Assembly (NCBI GenBank): GCA_007129775.1
Contig: SKUV01000193.1
Coordinates: 1 to 6,612, forward strand
Direction: 5' to 3'
Length of the DNA: 6,612 nt
From: Paracoccaceae bacterium
GTDB taxonomy: Bacteria; Pseudomonadota; Alphaproteobacteria; Rhodobacterales; Rhodobacteraceae
Position numbers and translations under genes: made by a program
The notes under the pieces: model-generated
Told to the model about the DNA's origin: nothing
Databases searched by the model: none
Seen by the model: only the letters and a program-made list of their open reading frames with translations
Shown: positions 6,264 through 6,612 of the stretch, in pieces
How the letters are laid out: every line of letters starts with the position of its first letter
Numbering within the stretch: position 1 is the first letter of the stretch

Positions 6264-6397
6264 TTTCTCGGTTCGACCGGTCCTTGTTCGGCTGCTGTTG
6301 CGAAGTCATCCTCTGAGGATGCGACGTTCGCTGCATCGAGCGCGGCCGCGTGTGCTGTCGTCTGTCGCGTCGACCGCGGCGTGTCTGTTTGTTCCAT
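6260..6397 (-). CDS. Possible 45-residue small protein upstream of the exported-protein gene
   Basis: An ATG-initiated frame of 45 codons begins MEQTDTPRSTRQTT and ends GPVEPRN. It is rich in Ala, Thr, Glu, Asp and Gln, with no cysteine and only one Phe, so it would be a soluble and probably disordered peptide. Its stop overlaps the TTG start of the next gene as TTGA, the kind of arrangement that allows translational coupling. Against it, no good Shine-Dalgarno sequence precedes the ATG (only AGG about 8 bases upstream), no family is recognised, and GC-rich DNA gives open frames of this size by chance. It could also be the true N-terminal part of the larger protein if a frameshift has split them. 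Confidence 0.2.
   Translation of the reverse strand: MEQTDTPRSTRQTTAHAAALDAANVASSEDDFATAAEQGPVEPRN
6307..6321. repeat. Perfect 15-base dyad, operator-like
   Basis: CATCCTC-T-GAGGATG is a perfect inverted repeat with 7-base arms and a single central base. It lies 44 bases upstream of the TTG of the exported-protein gene. The near-zero spacer rules out a useful RNA hairpin and suits a dimeric DNA-binding protein. It also lies inside the possible 45-codon frame, so it could be incidental. One copy only was seen. Confidence 0.35.
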
Positions 6398-6561
6398 CAG
6401 CAACCTGAAGTCTCAGAAGTCTTGCTGAGTTCATTGCCCGTGCAGTATCGCACTGATCGCTGGTGTTGGACTCATGTCAGCCATTTTCTCAGAGAGCAAT
6501 CTGACGGTCCACTGGCACTGCTATGACGTCTCGCCCGCTGGCTCGTCCGATGGTGGTGGGC

Positions 6562-6566
6562 GGAGG
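6562..6566 (+). promoter_or_regulatory. Ribosome-binding site of the gene starting at 6571
   Basis: GGAGG lies 4 bases before ATG at 6571. It is the strongest Shine-Dalgarno match in the last 350 bases and is the main reason to call a new gene there. Confidence 0.6.
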
Positions 6567-6570
6567 AACA

Positions 6571-6612
6571 ATGATCATTGACCTGAAGCATCGACGGAAA
6601 CAGATTGTCGAG
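6571..6612 (+). CDS. Start of an unidentified gene, first 14 codons only
   Basis: ATG at 6571 behind GGAGG opens a frame that stays open to the end of the window: MIIDLKHRRKQIVE. Only 14 residues are visible, so no family can be assigned. A short charged start followed by RRKQIVE faintly resembles the first helix of DeoR-type sugar regulators, which often begin with a basic stretch and an I-x-x-hydrophobic pattern, but this is a hint and not an identification. It is divergent from the exported-protein gene and would share the upstream intergenic region with it. Confidence 0.5.
   Translation, partial: MIIDLKHRRKQIVE

Larger units (their letters stand above)
6264..6570. other. Intergenic region between divergent genes, GC-rich, with several dyads
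   Basis: This stretch of about 300 bases separates the minus-strand exported-protein gene from the plus-strand gene that starts at 6571. It should hold the promoters of both. No convincing -35/-10 pair was found; the closest plus-strand candidate is CTGACG at 6501-6506 with TATGAC at 6522-6527, but its 15-base spacer is short. The part from about 6320 to 6385 is richer in GC than the rest and packs several perfect palindromes (CGCGGCCGCG at 6341-6350, GTCGAC at 6369-6374, CCGCGG at 6374-6379). A 7-base direct repeat GAAGTCT occurs at 6407-6413 and 6416-6422. No tRNA or recognisable RNA gene is seen. Confidence 0.6.

Noticed and set aside
6407..6429. GAAGTCT direct repeat and CTCAG/CTGAG short hairpin
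   Set aside because: Two 7-base copies and a 5-base stem are within chance expectation for a region of this size; no array or mobile-element end is implied.
6310..6438. A second minus-strand short frame, MNSARLLRLQ..., about 42 codons, overlapping the 45-codon frame
   Set aside because: It is Arg-rich, as out-of-frame GC-rich DNA tends to be, has no ribosome-binding site, and does not connect to the next gene.
1..6612. Mobile element, CRISPR array, tRNA or rRNA
   Set aside because: No transposase or integrase motifs, no regularly spaced repeats, and no tRNA- or rRNA-like sequence were seen on either strand.

Overview
The window looks like a bacterial carbohydrate-uptake and sugar-phosphorylation operon, followed by a convergent envelope-protein gene and the start of one more gene. 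Base composition is roughly balanced. Genes are tightly packed with Shine-Dalgarno motifs. The minus-strand product looks like a secreted, outer-membrane-type beta-strand protein, which argues for a diderm bacterium. A free-living spirochaete or another diderm saprophyte would fit, but no marker gene is present and the taxonomy is a guess.

Positions 2-5264 (+) hold six genes in one direction: the 3' part of a duplicated-ATPase (RbsA-type, CUT2) ABC protein, two RbsC-type permeases, DhaK, DhaL and a PfkB/ribokinase-family kinase. The first three genes are joined by 4-base ATGA overlaps. Later gaps are 33, 3 and 15 bases, and each of those three genes has a good ribosome-binding site. This is almost certainly one transcription unit. 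The periplasmic binding protein and any isomerase, dehydrogenase or aldolase would lie upstream of the window or elsewhere.

The likely logic is import of a monosaccharide or polyol-like compound by the CUT2 transporter, then phosphorylation in the cytoplasm. The two-subunit DhaK/DhaL kinase probably acts on a ketose-type CH2OH group, and the PfkB kinase acts on the same or a connected intermediate. There is no DhaM (PTS donor) gene in the window. DhaK keeps both essential histidines and the aspartate, but carries changes in the substrate pocket (Lys at 58, Gly at 105). Plain dihydroxyacetone is therefore not a safe substrate call.

Positions 5313-6263 (-) encode an exported protein of unknown function with beta-barrel-like features, convergent with the operon. 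Its N-terminus is unresolved. The annotated TTG start overlaps the stop of a possible 45-residue upstream ORF.

Positions 6264-6570 form a GC-rich intergenic stretch with several perfect dyads and no confident gene. At 6571 (+) a new CDS begins behind a GGAGG ribosome-binding site and runs off the end of the window.
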